Assembly (NCBI GenBank): GCA_023387375.1
Contig: JAEWIE010000049.1
Location: forward strand, 1 to 32,263
DNA from: Bacteroidota bacterium
GTDB taxonomy: Bacteria; Bacteroidota; Bacteroidia; Flavobacteriales; Weeksellaceae
Direction: 5' to 3'
Length of the DNA: 32,263 nt
The translations under genes were made by a program, and so were the position numbers. Shown here one piece after another: positions 8,499 to 16,797 of the stretch. Within the stretch, counting starts at the first letter, position 1, and each line of letters opens with the position of its first letter. The notes under the pieces were generated by a model that saw nothing but the letters and a program-made list of their open reading frames with translations, had not been told where the DNA came from and ran no database searches.

Positions 8499-9056
8499 TT
8501 TGTTTTTAAAGGTGCAGGATACTAAATGATCGTTAACCATTCCTGTTGCTTGCATATGCGCATAAACCACAGTCGAGCCCATAAATTTAAATCCTTTCTT
8601 TTTTAGATCTTTGGAGAGCGCATCCGAAATCTCCGTGGTAGCGGGTACCTCATCAAGTGTCTTTGGGGAATTTATAATGGGCTTTCCATCCACAAAAGAC
8701 CATAGGTAAGACGAGAAACTCCCATACTCTTTTTGAACATTCATAAAGCACCGAGCATTGTTAATCGTGGCCAAAATCTTTAGCCGGTTTCGAACAATCC
8801 CTGCATTTTGCATAAGCTCCTCTACCTTCTGCTCTTTGTAGTTGGCTACTTTTTTATAATCGAAGTTATCAAAGGCCTTTCGGAAATTCTCTCGCTTGGA
8901 TAAAATGGTATACCAGCTAAGTCCGGCTTGAAAGCTTTCTAAAATTAAAAATTCAAAAAGTTTCTGATCGTCCCGCACGGGTTTTCCCCATTCCTTATCG
9001 TGGTAATCACGGTAAAGTTCATCTTTTTCACACCAGGCGCATCTTACTTCGTTCAT
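8496..9056 (-). CDS. tag: DNA-3-methyladenine glycosylase I
   Basis: 186 residues. It excises 3-methyladenine from alkylated DNA as the first step of base-excision repair. The alignment to E. coli Tag from memory is strong throughout: RCAWCEKDELYRDYHDKEWG at the start, ESFQAGLSWYTIL (catalytic-pocket Glu and Trp), NAGIVRNRLKI, SDALSKDLKKKGFKFMGST, and the tail MVNDHLVSC. The zinc site of the family (Cys near the N-terminus, His in YHD, His and Cys in the tail) is intact. A -7 box lies 20 bases upstream. Confidence 0.97.
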   Translation of the reverse strand: MNEVRCAWCEKDELYRDYHDKEWGKPVRDDQKLFEFLILESFQAGLSWYTILSKRENFRKAFDNFDYKKVANYKEQKVEELMQNAGIVRNRLKILATINNARCFMNVQKEYGSFSSYLWSFVDGKPIINSPKTLDEVPATTEISDALSKDLKKKGFKFMGSTVVYAHMQATGMVNDHLVSCTFKNK

Positions 9057-9075
9057 GTTTTAATAAATATAAGTT

Positions 9076-9083
9076 CAAATTTA
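9076..9083 (-). promoter_or_regulatory. tag -7 promoter box
   Basis: TAAATTTG on the minus strand, 19 bases upstream of the tag start, fits TAnnTTTG. No consensus -33 element is seen. Confidence 0.45.
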
Positions 9084-9183
9084 CATAATTTCCACTTGAG
9101 ACGGATTTAACATAATATTAACAACCTAAGGAATACTTCTTGCAAATCTATAGCTACCAAATAACAATTAAATACTTACGATT

Positions 9184-9516
9184 ATGGACAGACAAGATTA
9201 TAACAAAGCAGAAAACGCCGTGAATAAAGCAAAATGGACTGTAAACGAATATGCGGACAGAGCTAAAGATTACATTCGCGAACAGAAAGAAAAAAACGCA
9301 GAACCCACTGAACAAGGGTGGATGGAAAGAGCAAAAGAAAATGTTTCTGATGCTTGGGAAGACACCAAAGATGCAGTAAGTAATGCATGGAATCAAACCA
9401 AAGACTGGGCCGATCAAACATGGGAAAACACCAAGGATGCTGCTAAAGATGCAACTGACAAAGCGAAAGATGCGGCGCAGGATGCAAAAGCAGAATTTAA
9501 TAAGAGAACGAACTAA
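9184..9516 (+). CDS. LEA-like amphipathic 11-mer repeat protein
   Basis: 110 residues, very hydrophilic, with no signal peptide and no Cys. From residue 47 to about 101 it is built of five consecutive 11-residue units starting at residues 47, 58, 69, 80 and 91, with a consensus close to W-x-x-T-K-D-x-x-x-x-A; Trp occurs at exactly 11-residue steps (58, 69, 80). This is the periodicity of group 3 LEA proteins and apolipoprotein-type helices, which fold on membranes or on drying. A stress-protective or membrane-coating role is inference. The gene stands alone, followed by two hairpins. Confidence 0.8.
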   Translation: MDRQDYNKAENAVNKAKWTVNEYADRAKDYIREQKEKNAEPTEQGWMERAKENVSDAWEDTKDAVSNAWNQTKDWADQTWENTKDAAKDATDKAKDAAQDAKAEFNKRTN

Positions 9517-9558
9517 GACTCTTTTAAAAAAAACACCTTGTAGGTGTCCTTGGATTAG

Positions 9559-9589
9559 ATGGGGAACTTAAAAAATTTAAGTTCCCCAT
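9559..9589. terminator. Strong bidirectional terminator after the LEA-like gene
   Basis: 14-bp perfect stem ATGGGGAACTTAAA / TTTAAGTTCCCCAT with a 3-base loop, followed by T-rich sequence. A smaller hairpin, ACACCT-tgta-AGGTGT-like, lies just before it at 9533-9547. It separates the LEA-like gene from the convergent threonine aldolase gene. Confidence 0.88.
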
Positions 9590-9647
9590 TTGTATTTTGA
9601 TTCGTAAAGAATAGCAATTAAAAGGGAAAGTCCCTACTCTACGCTTA

Positions 9648-10676
9648 TCACAAGTGATGTAGTTTTGCAATAAATTCCTCAATTTTCTCGTCGCGGGTAG
9701 CCCAGGAGGTAATAAGGCGAATGGCATATCTATCCTCTTCTATTTTCTTCCAGCGATAAAATTCAAAATCTTCTTCAAGCTTTTCAATCTCACTAAGCTT
9801 CAAAATAGGAAACAGTTGGTTCGTGTACGTGTCACTTAAAAAAGAATACCCCTTAAACAAGAATGCATTTTTAAGTTTCATTGCCATCTGGTTGGCGTGA
9901 GAGGCAAGATCAAAAAAGAGCTGGTCCTCAAACAAGGTAAGAAATTGAACTCCTAGGGCTCGGCCTTTCGCCAGAAGCGCCCCTCTTTGTTTAAGAATAA
10001 ATCCAAAGTTTTTTTGGATCTCAGGGTGTAGAAGTACGATGGCCTCTCCCATAAGCGCGCCGTTTTTGGTTCCTCCAATATAGAGTGCATCACACAACTT
10101 TGCCAAATCACTAAATTCCAAATCATTCGGCTCCGCAGTTAATGCCTGGCCTAATCTCGCCCCGTCTATAAAAAGAAAAAGATTCTTCTTTTGACAAAAC
10201 GCATAGAGCTCACTCAATTCGTTTTTTGAATAGAGAGTTCCGAGTTCTGTGGAATTGGAAATGTAAACGAGTTTGGGCTGCACCTGATGAGGTACATTGG
10301 TGTGCATTTCCAGCAGTTCTTCAATCACATCGCAGGAAATCTTCCCCTCAGGACTCTTTATTCCATGCACTTTATGACCGGTGGCTTCTATAGCGCCCGC
10401 TTCATTAGTAAAAATATGCCCTGTCTCTGGACTAATTACACTTTCATAAGGACGAAGAATTGAGGCAATGACCAGTAGATTGGCCTGCGTCCCCCCAGAG
10501 GTAAAATAAATCTCTGCAGTCTCACTCTTTAACCTTTCTTTTATAAATTGTTTTGCCTTAGTGCTATACTGATCAAGTCCGTAACCGGGCTCTTGGGTAA
10601 GGTTGGTCTCCACTAATTTTTGTAGTATTCTTGGATGAACCCCTTCGGAATAATCGTTTTTGAAGGAATACTTCAT
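9648..10676 (-). CDS. ltaE: Threonine aldolase / beta-eliminating lyase family PLP enzyme
   Basis: 342 residues from the ATG at 10676 (MKYSFKNDYSEG), which matches the usual family start; an ATG 39 bases upstream adds an atypical leader. The fold-type I PLP enzyme cleaves L-threonine or allo-threonine to glycine and acetaldehyde. Seen: FTSGGTQANL (cofactor phosphate contact), a His at the ring-stacking position in ETGHIFTNEAGA, FIDGARLG (D171 and R174) and the Schiff-base Lys K204 in IGGTKNG. It is divergent from the aminotransferase gene. Stereospecificity cannot be read from the sequence. Confidence 0.9.
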   Translation of the reverse strand: MKYSFKNDYSEGVHPRILQKLVETNLTQEPGYGLDQYSTKAKQFIKERLKSETAEIYFTSGGTQANLLVIASILRPYESVISPETGHIFTNEAGAIEATGHKVHGIKSPEGKISCDVIEELLEMHTNVPHQVQPKLVYISNSTELGTLYSKNELSELYAFCQKKNLFLFIDGARLGQALTAEPNDLEFSDLAKLCDALYIGGTKNGALMGEAIVLLHPEIQKNFGFILKQRGALLAKGRALGVQFLTLFEDQLFFDLASHANQMAMKLKNAFLFKGYSFLSDTYTNQLFPILKLSEIEKLEEDFEFYRWKKIEEDRYAIRLITSWATRDEKIEEFIAKLHHL

Positions 10677-10759
10677 GTGTTTTGTCGGATTTAAAGGCGC
10701 GAAACGAGCGCACATGTAAAAGTAACAATAAGTTTGTCATTTAGAAAATTAAATGTTCT

Positions 10760-10767
10760 TATCTTTG
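10760..10767 (+). promoter_or_regulatory. -7 promoter box of the aspartate aminotransferase gene
   Basis: TATCTTTG, 20 bases before the ATG at 10788, fits TAnnTTTG. A TTTG at 10733-10736 could be the -33 element, but the spacer is 23 rather than 19 bases. The box lies inside the longer possible reading frame from 10734, which supports the downstream start. Confidence 0.6.
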
Positions 10768-10787
10768 TTCGAATTGAATCAAAAATT

Positions 10788-11987
10788 ATGAAAAAATTCT
10801 CGGACCGTCTTGAGCGATTGAGCTATTCTCAAACCTTTGTTATGTCCAATAAAGCTCGTGAAATGAAAGCAAGCGGCATCGATGTCATTAGTCTCACCCT
10901 TGGAGAACCAGATTTTGATGTTCCTGATAACATTAAAAAAGCGGCTCATGACGCCATTGATCAAAACTTTTCGCACTACTCCCCTGTTCCAGGGTTTCTT
11001 GATTTAAGAGAAGCGATTTGTGAAAAACTTCAAAGAGACAACCGCCTTGAGTTTAAATCCAATCAAATTTGTGTTTCGAACGGTGCGAAGCAGGCCATTA
11101 TCAATGTCCTAGCCGCCTTAATAAATGACGGTGATGAGGTAATTCTACCCGTTCCTTACTGGGTTAGTTATGATGAGATGGTGAAATTAATGGGTGGGAA
11201 ATCCGTTTTTATCAAAACCTCTTACGTCCACGATTTTAAAATGACCGCTGAGCAGTTGGAAGAGGCCATTACACCCAAAACAAAAGTTTTGCTTTACAGC
11301 TCTCCTTGCAATCCTTCAGGAAGCTACTATACCCATGATGAACTAAGGTCTATAGCAGAAGTCGTTGCAAAGCATCCAAATTTAGTGGTCATTTCCGATG
11401 AAATTTATGAATACATCAATTACGAAACCTCTCACAAATCCATCGCCGTATTCCCTGAAGTGAAAGACCAAGTGGTTGTGATTAATGGAATGTCGAAAGG
11501 ATATGCAATGACCGGTTGGAGACTTGGTTATTCAGCCGCTCCCCAATGGATTGCTAGCGCACTAGAAAAAGTCCAAGGACAAATGACAAGCGGCGCGAAC
11601 TCGATTGCACAAAGAGCGGCGATTACAGCTTTAAAGACAGATCCCAAAGAGTATCACTATATGATTGAGGCCTTTAAATCTCGTCGAGATTTGGTCTACG
11701 ATCTGATGAAATCCATTCCTGGTTTTAAAGTACTGTTACCCAAATCCGCCTTTTACTTCTATCCAGACATTTCCTTCTATCTTGGAAAAACCCTCAATGG
11801 TACCAAGATTAACAATGCTGACGACTTTGCAATGTTTCTTCTCGAAAACGCGCATGTGGGATGCGTAGGAGGAGTCTCCTTTGGTAGTCCCGAGTGCATA
11901 CGATTTTCCTACGCAGCTTCGGAAAGCGATTTAAGAAAAGCAATGGAACGAATTTCCAACACCTTAAAAAATGTAGAAATATCATAA
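10788..11987 (+). CDS. Aspartate aminotransferase (class I/II PLP aminotransferase)
   Basis: 399 residues from the ATG at 10788. It transfers the amino group between aspartate and 2-oxoglutarate, linking amino-acid metabolism and the TCA cycle. Seen: LTLGEPDFDVP near residue 37, SNGAKQAI (cofactor phosphate), SSPCNPSGS with N175, VISDEIYEYI with D204 and Y207, and the Schiff-base Lys K237 in GMSKGYAMTGWRLGY; a C-terminal Arg in CIRFSYA would bind the substrate carboxylate. It belongs to the subgroup I-gamma type common in bacteria. A strong terminator follows 3 bases after the stop. Confidence 0.94.
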   Translation: MKKFSDRLERLSYSQTFVMSNKAREMKASGIDVISLTLGEPDFDVPDNIKKAAHDAIDQNFSHYSPVPGFLDLREAICEKLQRDNRLEFKSNQICVSNGAKQAIINVLAALINDGDEVILPVPYWVSYDEMVKLMGGKSVFIKTSYVHDFKMTAEQLEEAITPKTKVLLYSSPCNPSGSYYTHDELRSIAEVVAKHPNLVVISDEIYEYINYETSHKSIAVFPEVKDQVVVINGMSKGYAMTGWRLGYSAAPQWIASALEKVQGQMTSGANSIAQRAAITALKTDPKEYHYMIEAFKSRRDLVYDLMKSIPGFKVLLPKSAFYFYPDISFYLGKTLNGTKINNADDFAMFLLENAHVGCVGGVSFGSPECIRFSYAASESDLRKAMERISNTLKNVEIS

Positions 11988-11990
11988 ACA

Positions 11991-12028
11991 AACAAATCGG
12001 TTTCCTTTTTATAGGAAACCGATTTGTT
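11991..12028. terminator. Terminator after the aminotransferase gene
   Basis: 16-bp perfect stem AACAAATCGGTTTCCT / AGGAAACCGATTTGTT with a 6-base loop, ending in TTTT. Confidence 0.9.
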
Positions 12029-12037
12029 TTAGGATGA

Positions 12038-12190
12038 TGTGTAAAACCCATTTGTTACGAACTGCCATCAGATCTTAACGACTTGGTCGATGCAGTTGGA
12101 TTCAAAACAAAAACGAGCAGGGAGTCTGTGACCCCGAAGCCTAGCCCATTTGCTTTGCTCTGGTTGGGTAATTCACCAACTTATACTTAT
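12038..12190 (+). other. Orphan open stretch without a start codon; possible repeat or gene remnant
   Basis: Between the terminator and the convergent lipoprotein gene, one plus-strand frame is open for 51 codons and has no ATG. It includes ELPSDLNDLVDAVGFKTK and PKPSPFALLWLGNS. Its base composition is richer in GC than other intergenic DNA here. It may be a decayed coding remnant or a conserved intergenic repeat; no gene is called. Confidence 0.35.
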
Positions 12191-12645
12191 TAGTGTTTAT
12201 TTTTCTTATTTGATTTCTTATAGTAGGAATTGTATTTCTTGTTTTTTCCTTTCTTGTAAGAATGATTGTTCTGATTGTAGTACACGGTACGTCTTTTCTT
12301 TACTTGTCCTGGCGCATAGTCAGTTGCTCTCCCTCCGTATATTTTTTTGGCTTGTCCGGGTGGAAGCCTTCTTGCATTATTAGACTGCGCACGACGTATA
12401 ATTCCCGCTCTTCCGTATACATTTGTACGATCTATGATTCGTCCATTACGATAGATGTTTCCATTTCGATCTCGGTACACATCTCCTTGTCTATAAATGG
12501 TTCCTTCCGGAGTTCTATACACTCCTCCATTACCATAGGTACCTGAAGGATATCGATTTCCTCCATAATAAGGGTCTGTTACACCACAAGAGGCTACACT
12601 TACCGCAAGTGCACCGCCTAAAACTATTTTCAGTATTGTATTCAT
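12190..12645 (-). CDS. Hypothetical lipoprotein with VYR repeats and basic tail
   Basis: 151 residues. An N-terminal lipoprotein signal ends in VASC with the lipidated Cys at residue 20. Residues 41-68 hold two 14-residue repeats of the form VYRxxxGxIYRxG. Two copies of a PGQ-x-KK motif follow (near 96 and 112). The last 40 residues are almost only Lys, Tyr, Asn and Ser. A surface or periplasmic protein that binds an acidic polymer is imaginable, but no function is known to me. The stop codon overlaps the end of the convergent orphan frame. Confidence 0.8.
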   Translation of the reverse strand: MNTILKIVLGGALAVSVASCGVTDPYYGGNRYPSGTYGNGGVYRTPEGTIYRQGDVYRDRNGNIYRNGRIIDRTNVYGRAGIIRRAQSNNARRLPPGQAKKIYGGRATDYAPGQVKKRRTVYYNQNNHSYKKGKNKKYNSYYKKSNKKNKH

Positions 12646-12721
12646 TTTACTATGTCTTTAATGTGAATACCTACTAAATTTCAATTTATGTGCCAAACCG
12701 AAAAACGGAGGAGTGAAAGAA

Positions 12722-13216
12722 TTAGACAATAACCGCGCTCCTACGCTCTAAAAGCGAGACATCTCGCCATGTATTATTCAATTTTGCAATCTTTTTCCTT
12801 GTTCCCACAAGTCTAAAACCCGCCTTTTGATGCATTCGGATTGAGGCCTCGTTCTGAGGAAACACGCTCGCTTGCAGTGTCCAAAATTGATGCTCTTCGC
12901 TTGCCTGAGCTAATTGACGAAGTAGCATCGTTCCTAACCCTTTTCCTTGGAACATAGAATCGACATAGACACTTACCTCGGCTACACCATTATAACAGGC
13001 TCGGTTACTTATAGGCTTTAACGCAGCCCATCCAATAATCTCTCCCCCTTGCTCTTGCAAGACAAGTCTTGCCACTTTATGGAAATTCATATCCCAGCTT
13101 TCCCAGGACGGAGCCTGCGTTTCAAAGCTTGCAAGGCCGGTATCTAGACCTTGTTGAAATATCTCAAGAATTCTTTGCCCATCAATAGGTTGCATTTCTC
13201 GTATGGTAAAATTCAT
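12722..13216 (-). CDS. GNAT family N-acetyltransferase, phosphinothricin acetyltransferase-like
   Basis: 164 residues, the usual length. The GNAT fold is recognisable: IREMQPIDGQRILEIF at the start, GWAALKPIS, the beta-4 strand AEVSVYVDSMFQGKGLG with the acetyl-CoA pyrophosphate loop Q-x-K-G-L-G, then the helix LLRQLAQAS, and the closing MHQKAGFRLVGTRKK. The close resemblance is to the Pat/Bar subgroup, which acetylates the amino group of small molecules such as phosphinothricin or methionine sulfoximine. The real substrate is unknown. Confidence 0.88.
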   Translation of the reverse strand: MNFTIREMQPIDGQRILEIFQQGLDTGLASFETQAPSWESWDMNFHKVARLVLQEQGGEIIGWAALKPISNRACYNGVAEVSVYVDSMFQGKGLGTMLLRQLAQASEEHQFWTLQASVFPQNEASIRMHQKAGFRLVGTRKKIAKLNNTWRDVSLLERRSAVIV

Positions 13217-13272
13217 ATATTCTGTTTTGAACTTTTAATTGTCTCAAATGGACTCTAGCGAAAATAGAAAAA

Positions 13273-13298
13273 AAATCCACACGCGAACGTAGGGATTT
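13273..13298 (-). terminator. Terminator after the small exported protein gene
   Basis: On the minus strand a 6-bp stem AAATCC / GGATTT, a 2x2 internal loop, a 3-bp stem ACG / CGT and a TTCG tetraloop, followed directly by a run of T. It serves the gene ending at 13337. Confidence 0.7.
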
Positions 13299-13336
13299 CT
13301 TTCTAATTTTGTTTTTAGAATCGATTCTTATTCTTC

Positions 13337-13750
13337 CTAACGGCTGGCAATTAAAACTTGCACGGGCATACGGAATACGGTTAAGCTTGGATCCGCTTTT
13401 AGATTTTCCATATTAACTCTGTAATGCAACTCAGAAAGAATCGTTTCCAGTTCTTTTTTCACAAACTTGCAATCGCTTTTTGCGCTCACTCCCGTTAATT
13501 TCCCATCTTCAGACAAAGCAAAAGAAAGCTCAGAATTCACTAGACCTTGCTGCATTTCTGGATTTGTAAAGTCAAAATGGGATATAATAAGGTTTCGAAG
13601 ATGATCAAATCCATCGTTAGATGACAATTCCACAGCTGCGATTTCGTTATTCGCTTTTTCTGTTTGGGCATTAGTCATTGAGAAAACAGTGCTTAGTGCA
13701 AAAACAGCAAAGGTTAACACGCTAATTTTAAATCCATTGTAATTTTTCAT
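13337..13750 (-). CDS. Small exported protein, TonB C-terminal-domain-like
   Basis: 137 residues from the ATG at 13750 (MKNYNGFKISVLTFAV), chosen because the frame upstream contains the -7 box at 13799-13806. A signal peptide ends near MTNAQ (about residue 29). The mature part is about 108 residues; SELSFALSEDGKLTGVSAKS resembles the strand-turn-strand of TonB C-terminal domains (F-x-V-x-x-x-G-K-x-x-x-V), followed by a helix and a final strand VFRMPVQVLIAS. There is no transmembrane anchor or proline-rich spacer, so it is not a classical TonB. Function unknown. Confidence 0.72.
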   Translation of the reverse strand: MKNYNGFKISVLTFAVFALSTVFSMTNAQTEKANNEIAAVELSSNDGFDHLRNLIISHFDFTNPEMQQGLVNSELSFALSEDGKLTGVSAKSDCKFVKKELETILSELHYRVNMENLKADPSLTVFRMPVQVLIASR

Positions 13751-13798
13751 TGTATTGTATTTTTTATTTGTTAACATTCCGTTCACATTAGTGTAACA

Positions 13799-13806
13799 CA
13801 AAGTTA
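13799..13806 (-). promoter_or_regulatory. -7 promoter box of the small exported protein gene
   Basis: TAACTTTG on the minus strand, 48 bases upstream of the ATG at 13750, fits TAnnTTTG. Its position rules out the longer reading frame beginning at 13852. Confidence 0.5.
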
Positions 13807-13920
13807 ATAAATAATTACAAACCATTGTTAAACAATTAGTTAAAAATGACAATAAAATTTAAAATGACAAGCATGCAAGACATAGCTCCTCGAAAACCGC
13901 TCTAGCCGGCCTCCAGCGAA

Positions 13921-16749
13921 TTAAAGTTCCTCTTTCAAAAAGCGCCCCGTAATGGATTTCTTGTTTTTTACAATTTCTTCAGGTGTTCCTTTCGCGACAA
14001 TGGTTCCTCCACGCTTGCCTCCCTCTGGTCCTACATCAATAATGTAATCTGCTAATTTGATAACATCCATATTATGCTCAATGATAATAAAAGAATTTCC
14101 TAAATCCACAAGCCTAGCCACGGTATCCATCAAAATGCGAATGTCTTCAAAATGAAGTCCGGTTGTGGGTTCATCTAAAATATAAAGCGTGCTTCCTGTC
14201 TGTTTTTTGGAAAGTTCAGTGGCTAATTTAATTCTTTGCGCCTCTCCTCCGGAAAGAGTCGTGGACTGCTGCCCTAAGGTAATATAGCCAAGCCCTACAT
14301 CATATAGAGTTTTCACTTTGTTATAGATCTTAGGAATCGGTTGAAAGAACTCAACTGCCTCATCAATGGTCATTTCAAGAACATCCGAGATGGATTTACC
14401 TTTGTAACGTACCTCTAGCGTTTCTCGGTTAAAGCGCTTGCCGTTGCAAGTTTCACAGTGCACGTACACATCGGGAAGGAAATTCATTTCAATCACTTTA
14501 AGTCCTCCTCCCTGGCACGTTTCACAGCGTCCACCTTTTACATTGAACGAGAATCGACCCGGTTTATAACCCCGAATTTTACTCTCTGGCAATTCCGAAA
14601 AAAGTGTACGAATGTCTGAGAACATTCCTGTATAGGTCGCGGGATTGCTTCGTGGCGTTCTTCCAATCGGAGTTTGATCCACATCAACAATTTTATCAAT
14701 ATGCTCAATTCCTGTGAATTTCTTATAGGGCAAAGGCTCTTGAAGGCTTCGATAGAAATGCTTATTTAATATAGGATAAAGTGTTCCGTTAATAAGAGAA
14801 GATTTTCCACTTCCTGAGATCCCTGTAACGACGACAAGTTGTCCTAGAGGGATGTCTACATTGACATTCTTTAAATTGTTTCCGCTAGCGCCTTTGAGGC
14901 TTAACATTTTCCCATTGCCTTTTCTTCTCTCTTTAGGCACTTCAATTTTGCGCTCTCCACTCAGATAATCCGCCGTGATTGTGTGAGCCGTTTTTAGATC
15001 CTTCGGCTCTCCTTGCCATAAAACTTCTCCACCATACTTACCGGCTCGAGGTCCAATATCAAGTACGTGGTCCGCCTGTAAAATCATGTCTTTATCGTGC
15101 TCAACCACCAAAACGGAGTTTCCTAAATCCCTTAAATTTTTAAGCGAAGCGATAAGCCTTTCGTTGTCCCTCTGGTGAAGTCCAATACTTGGCTCGTCTA
15201 ATATGTAGAGCACATTGACCAGCTGAGAGCCAATTTGCGTGGCAAGTCGAATCCTTTGGCTTTCTCCTCCAGAGAGCGTTCGAGAACTTCGGTTTAGACT
15301 TAAATAATCCAGTCCCACATCAAGTAAAAATTGCAAACGAGTTTTGATTTCTTTTAAGATTTCGGAGGCAATAAGGGTATGGGTTTTTGAAAATTTTCCG
15401 TCGAGTTGATTAAGCCAGTCTTTAAGTTCACTCAAGGACATGGCACTTACCTGCGCAATGTTTAAATCATCAATTTTAAAACTCAAACTTTCCTTTTGCA
15501 GTCTTGCGCCGTGGCAGCTTGGACACACGTCTTCAGTCGTAAAATGCCTCTCTAAAAGAACGGCATCGTAATTTTCTTTATTTGCAATAAGATCCTCCAT
15601 ATAAGGAATTAATCCTTCAAAGTTCACTTTGATCTTTTTAGAGATTCCTGCATATTTTAAATCCTTATTAAATTCTTTATGGAGTCCATTGTAAATATAA
15701 TCTAGTGCCTCCGTGGAGATTTCTGAAAAAGGAGTATTTAGATCTTGTCCAAAGATCTCGAGAATTGATTTTATTTGACCTAATATCCATTTGCTATTTT
15801 TAATATCCTCTATGGGGCGCAGTGCGCCTCTAGCAATCGATAATTTCGGATTCTCAACAAAATACTCTTTGTTTATTTTCTTGACGCTTCCAAGTCCTTT
15901 GCACACCGGACAGCTTCCTTTCGGGGAATTGAAGGAGAATGTATTAGGCTCGGGAAGTGCTAAGGACAAACCCGAATCGTCATCCATTAATTTTTTAGAA
16001 AAATAGTGGATATCCGTTTCATGGAGTTTTTGAATTCCAATTACGCCCTCTCCCATTTCCATCGCCGTACGAAGAGAACTTTCCATTCGGCTTTCTGTTG
16101 CATTCTCCCCGATAATCCATCGGTCTACAACAATATCAATATCATGCGTCTTGTAACGATCTAATTTTAAATCGTACTCAATGTCTTGCAACTCCCCATC
16201 AATGCGTGCCTGTCCATATCCTTTTTTGGCCATCTGTACGAAAAGCTCATGGTAATGCCCCTTTCGGGCGCGAATTACCGGAGCCAAAAGAAGCACTTTC
16301 TCTCCTTCGTAATTGGATTTAATAACCTCTAAAATTTGTTCTTCTGTGTAGCTTACTAACTTCTTACCGGACGTTTGGGAATAGGCATCGGAGACGCGAG
16401 CAAAAAGCAAACGAAGGAAGTCATATAATTCCGTCACAGTACCCACGGTGGATCTTGGGTTTTTGTTCGTGGTTTTTTGTTCAATGGCAATCACAGGAGA
16501 CAATCCTTCAATCTTATCGACATCAGGGCGCTCTAATCCACCTAAAAACTGCCTAGCATAGGCAGAAAACGTTTCAATATACCTTCTTTGTCCTTCTGCA
16601 AAAATGGTATCAAAAGCTAACGAGGATTTACCGCTACCGGAGAGTCCTGTGATCACAACCAATTCATTACGCGGAATACGTACATCGATGTTCTTTAGGT
16701 TATGCTCTCTGGCGCCGTATATTTCAATATATTCTGTTTCTTCTTTCAT
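13921..16749 (-). CDS. uvrA: Excinuclease ABC subunit A
   Basis: 942 residues from the ATG at 16749. UvrA dimers find bulky DNA lesions and load UvrB in nucleotide excision repair. Seen: Walker A GLSGSGKSS at 35-43 and GISGSGKSS in the second half, two ABC signatures (LSGGESQRIRLA and LSGGEAQRIKLA), Walker B YILDEPS and YILDEPT, and zinc modules CPVCKG, CPSCHG and the pair CETC with a 19-residue spacer. A TTG start 39 bases upstream is possible but overlaps the -7 box, so it would not be in the mRNA. Identification is secure. Confidence 0.98.
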   Translation of the reverse strand: MKEETEYIEIYGAREHNLKNIDVRIPRNELVVITGLSGSGKSSLAFDTIFAEGQRRYIETFSAYARQFLGGLERPDVDKIEGLSPVIAIEQKTTNKNPRSTVGTVTELYDFLRLLFARVSDAYSQTSGKKLVSYTEEQILEVIKSNYEGEKVLLLAPVIRARKGHYHELFVQMAKKGYGQARIDGELQDIEYDLKLDRYKTHDIDIVVDRWIIGENATESRMESSLRTAMEMGEGVIGIQKLHETDIHYFSKKLMDDDSGLSLALPEPNTFSFNSPKGSCPVCKGLGSVKKINKEYFVENPKLSIARGALRPIEDIKNSKWILGQIKSILEIFGQDLNTPFSEISTEALDYIYNGLHKEFNKDLKYAGISKKIKVNFEGLIPYMEDLIANKENYDAVLLERHFTTEDVCPSCHGARLQKESLSFKIDDLNIAQVSAMSLSELKDWLNQLDGKFSKTHTLIASEILKEIKTRLQFLLDVGLDYLSLNRSSRTLSGGESQRIRLATQIGSQLVNVLYILDEPSIGLHQRDNERLIASLKNLRDLGNSVLVVEHDKDMILQADHVLDIGPRAGKYGGEVLWQGEPKDLKTAHTITADYLSGERKIEVPKERRKGNGKMLSLKGASGNNLKNVNVDIPLGQLVVVTGISGSGKSSLINGTLYPILNKHFYRSLQEPLPYKKFTGIEHIDKIVDVDQTPIGRTPRSNPATYTGMFSDIRTLFSELPESKIRGYKPGRFSFNVKGGRCETCQGGGLKVIEMNFLPDVYVHCETCNGKRFNRETLEVRYKGKSISDVLEMTIDEAVEFFQPIPKIYNKVKTLYDVGLGYITLGQQSTTLSGGEAQRIKLATELSKKQTGSTLYILDEPTTGLHFEDIRILMDTVARLVDLGNSFIIIEHNMDVIKLADYIIDVGPEGGKRGGTIVAKGTPEEIVKNKKSITGRFLKEEL

Positions 16750-16785
16750 TATTATAGGACTTTGACTATCAGAATCAAAATCGTA

Positions 16786-16793
16786 CAAAATTA
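16786..16793 (-). promoter_or_regulatory. uvrA -7 promoter box
   Basis: TAATTTTG on the minus strand, 36 bases upstream of the ATG at 16749. No TTG lies 19 bases further upstream. A 9-bp inverted repeat arm begins 5 bases beyond the box. Confidence 0.5.
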
Positions 16794-16797
16794 CGAA

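Noticed and set aside
9154..9417. Minus-strand hydrophobic 87-codon frame
   Set aside because: Antisense to the LEA-like gene; Phe-rich because the other strand is rich in Lys and Glu codons.
10734..10787. Upstream start (TTG at 10734) for the aminotransferase
   Set aside because: It overlaps the -7 promoter box at 10760-10767 and adds an 18-residue leader foreign to the family.
12060..12180. tRNA or SRP RNA in the gap after the aminotransferase gene
   Set aside because: No T-loop GTTCGA pattern, no cloverleaf pairing and no SRP GNAR-tetraloop hairpin could be drawn.
12262..12546. Plus-strand 94-codon frame rich in Ser and Ile
   Set aside because: Antisense to the repeat region of the lipoprotein, whose signal peptide and lipobox support the minus strand.
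16750..16788. TTG start for uvrA at 16788
   Set aside because: The TTG lies within the -7 box, so it would not be transcribed; ATG at 16749 fits.
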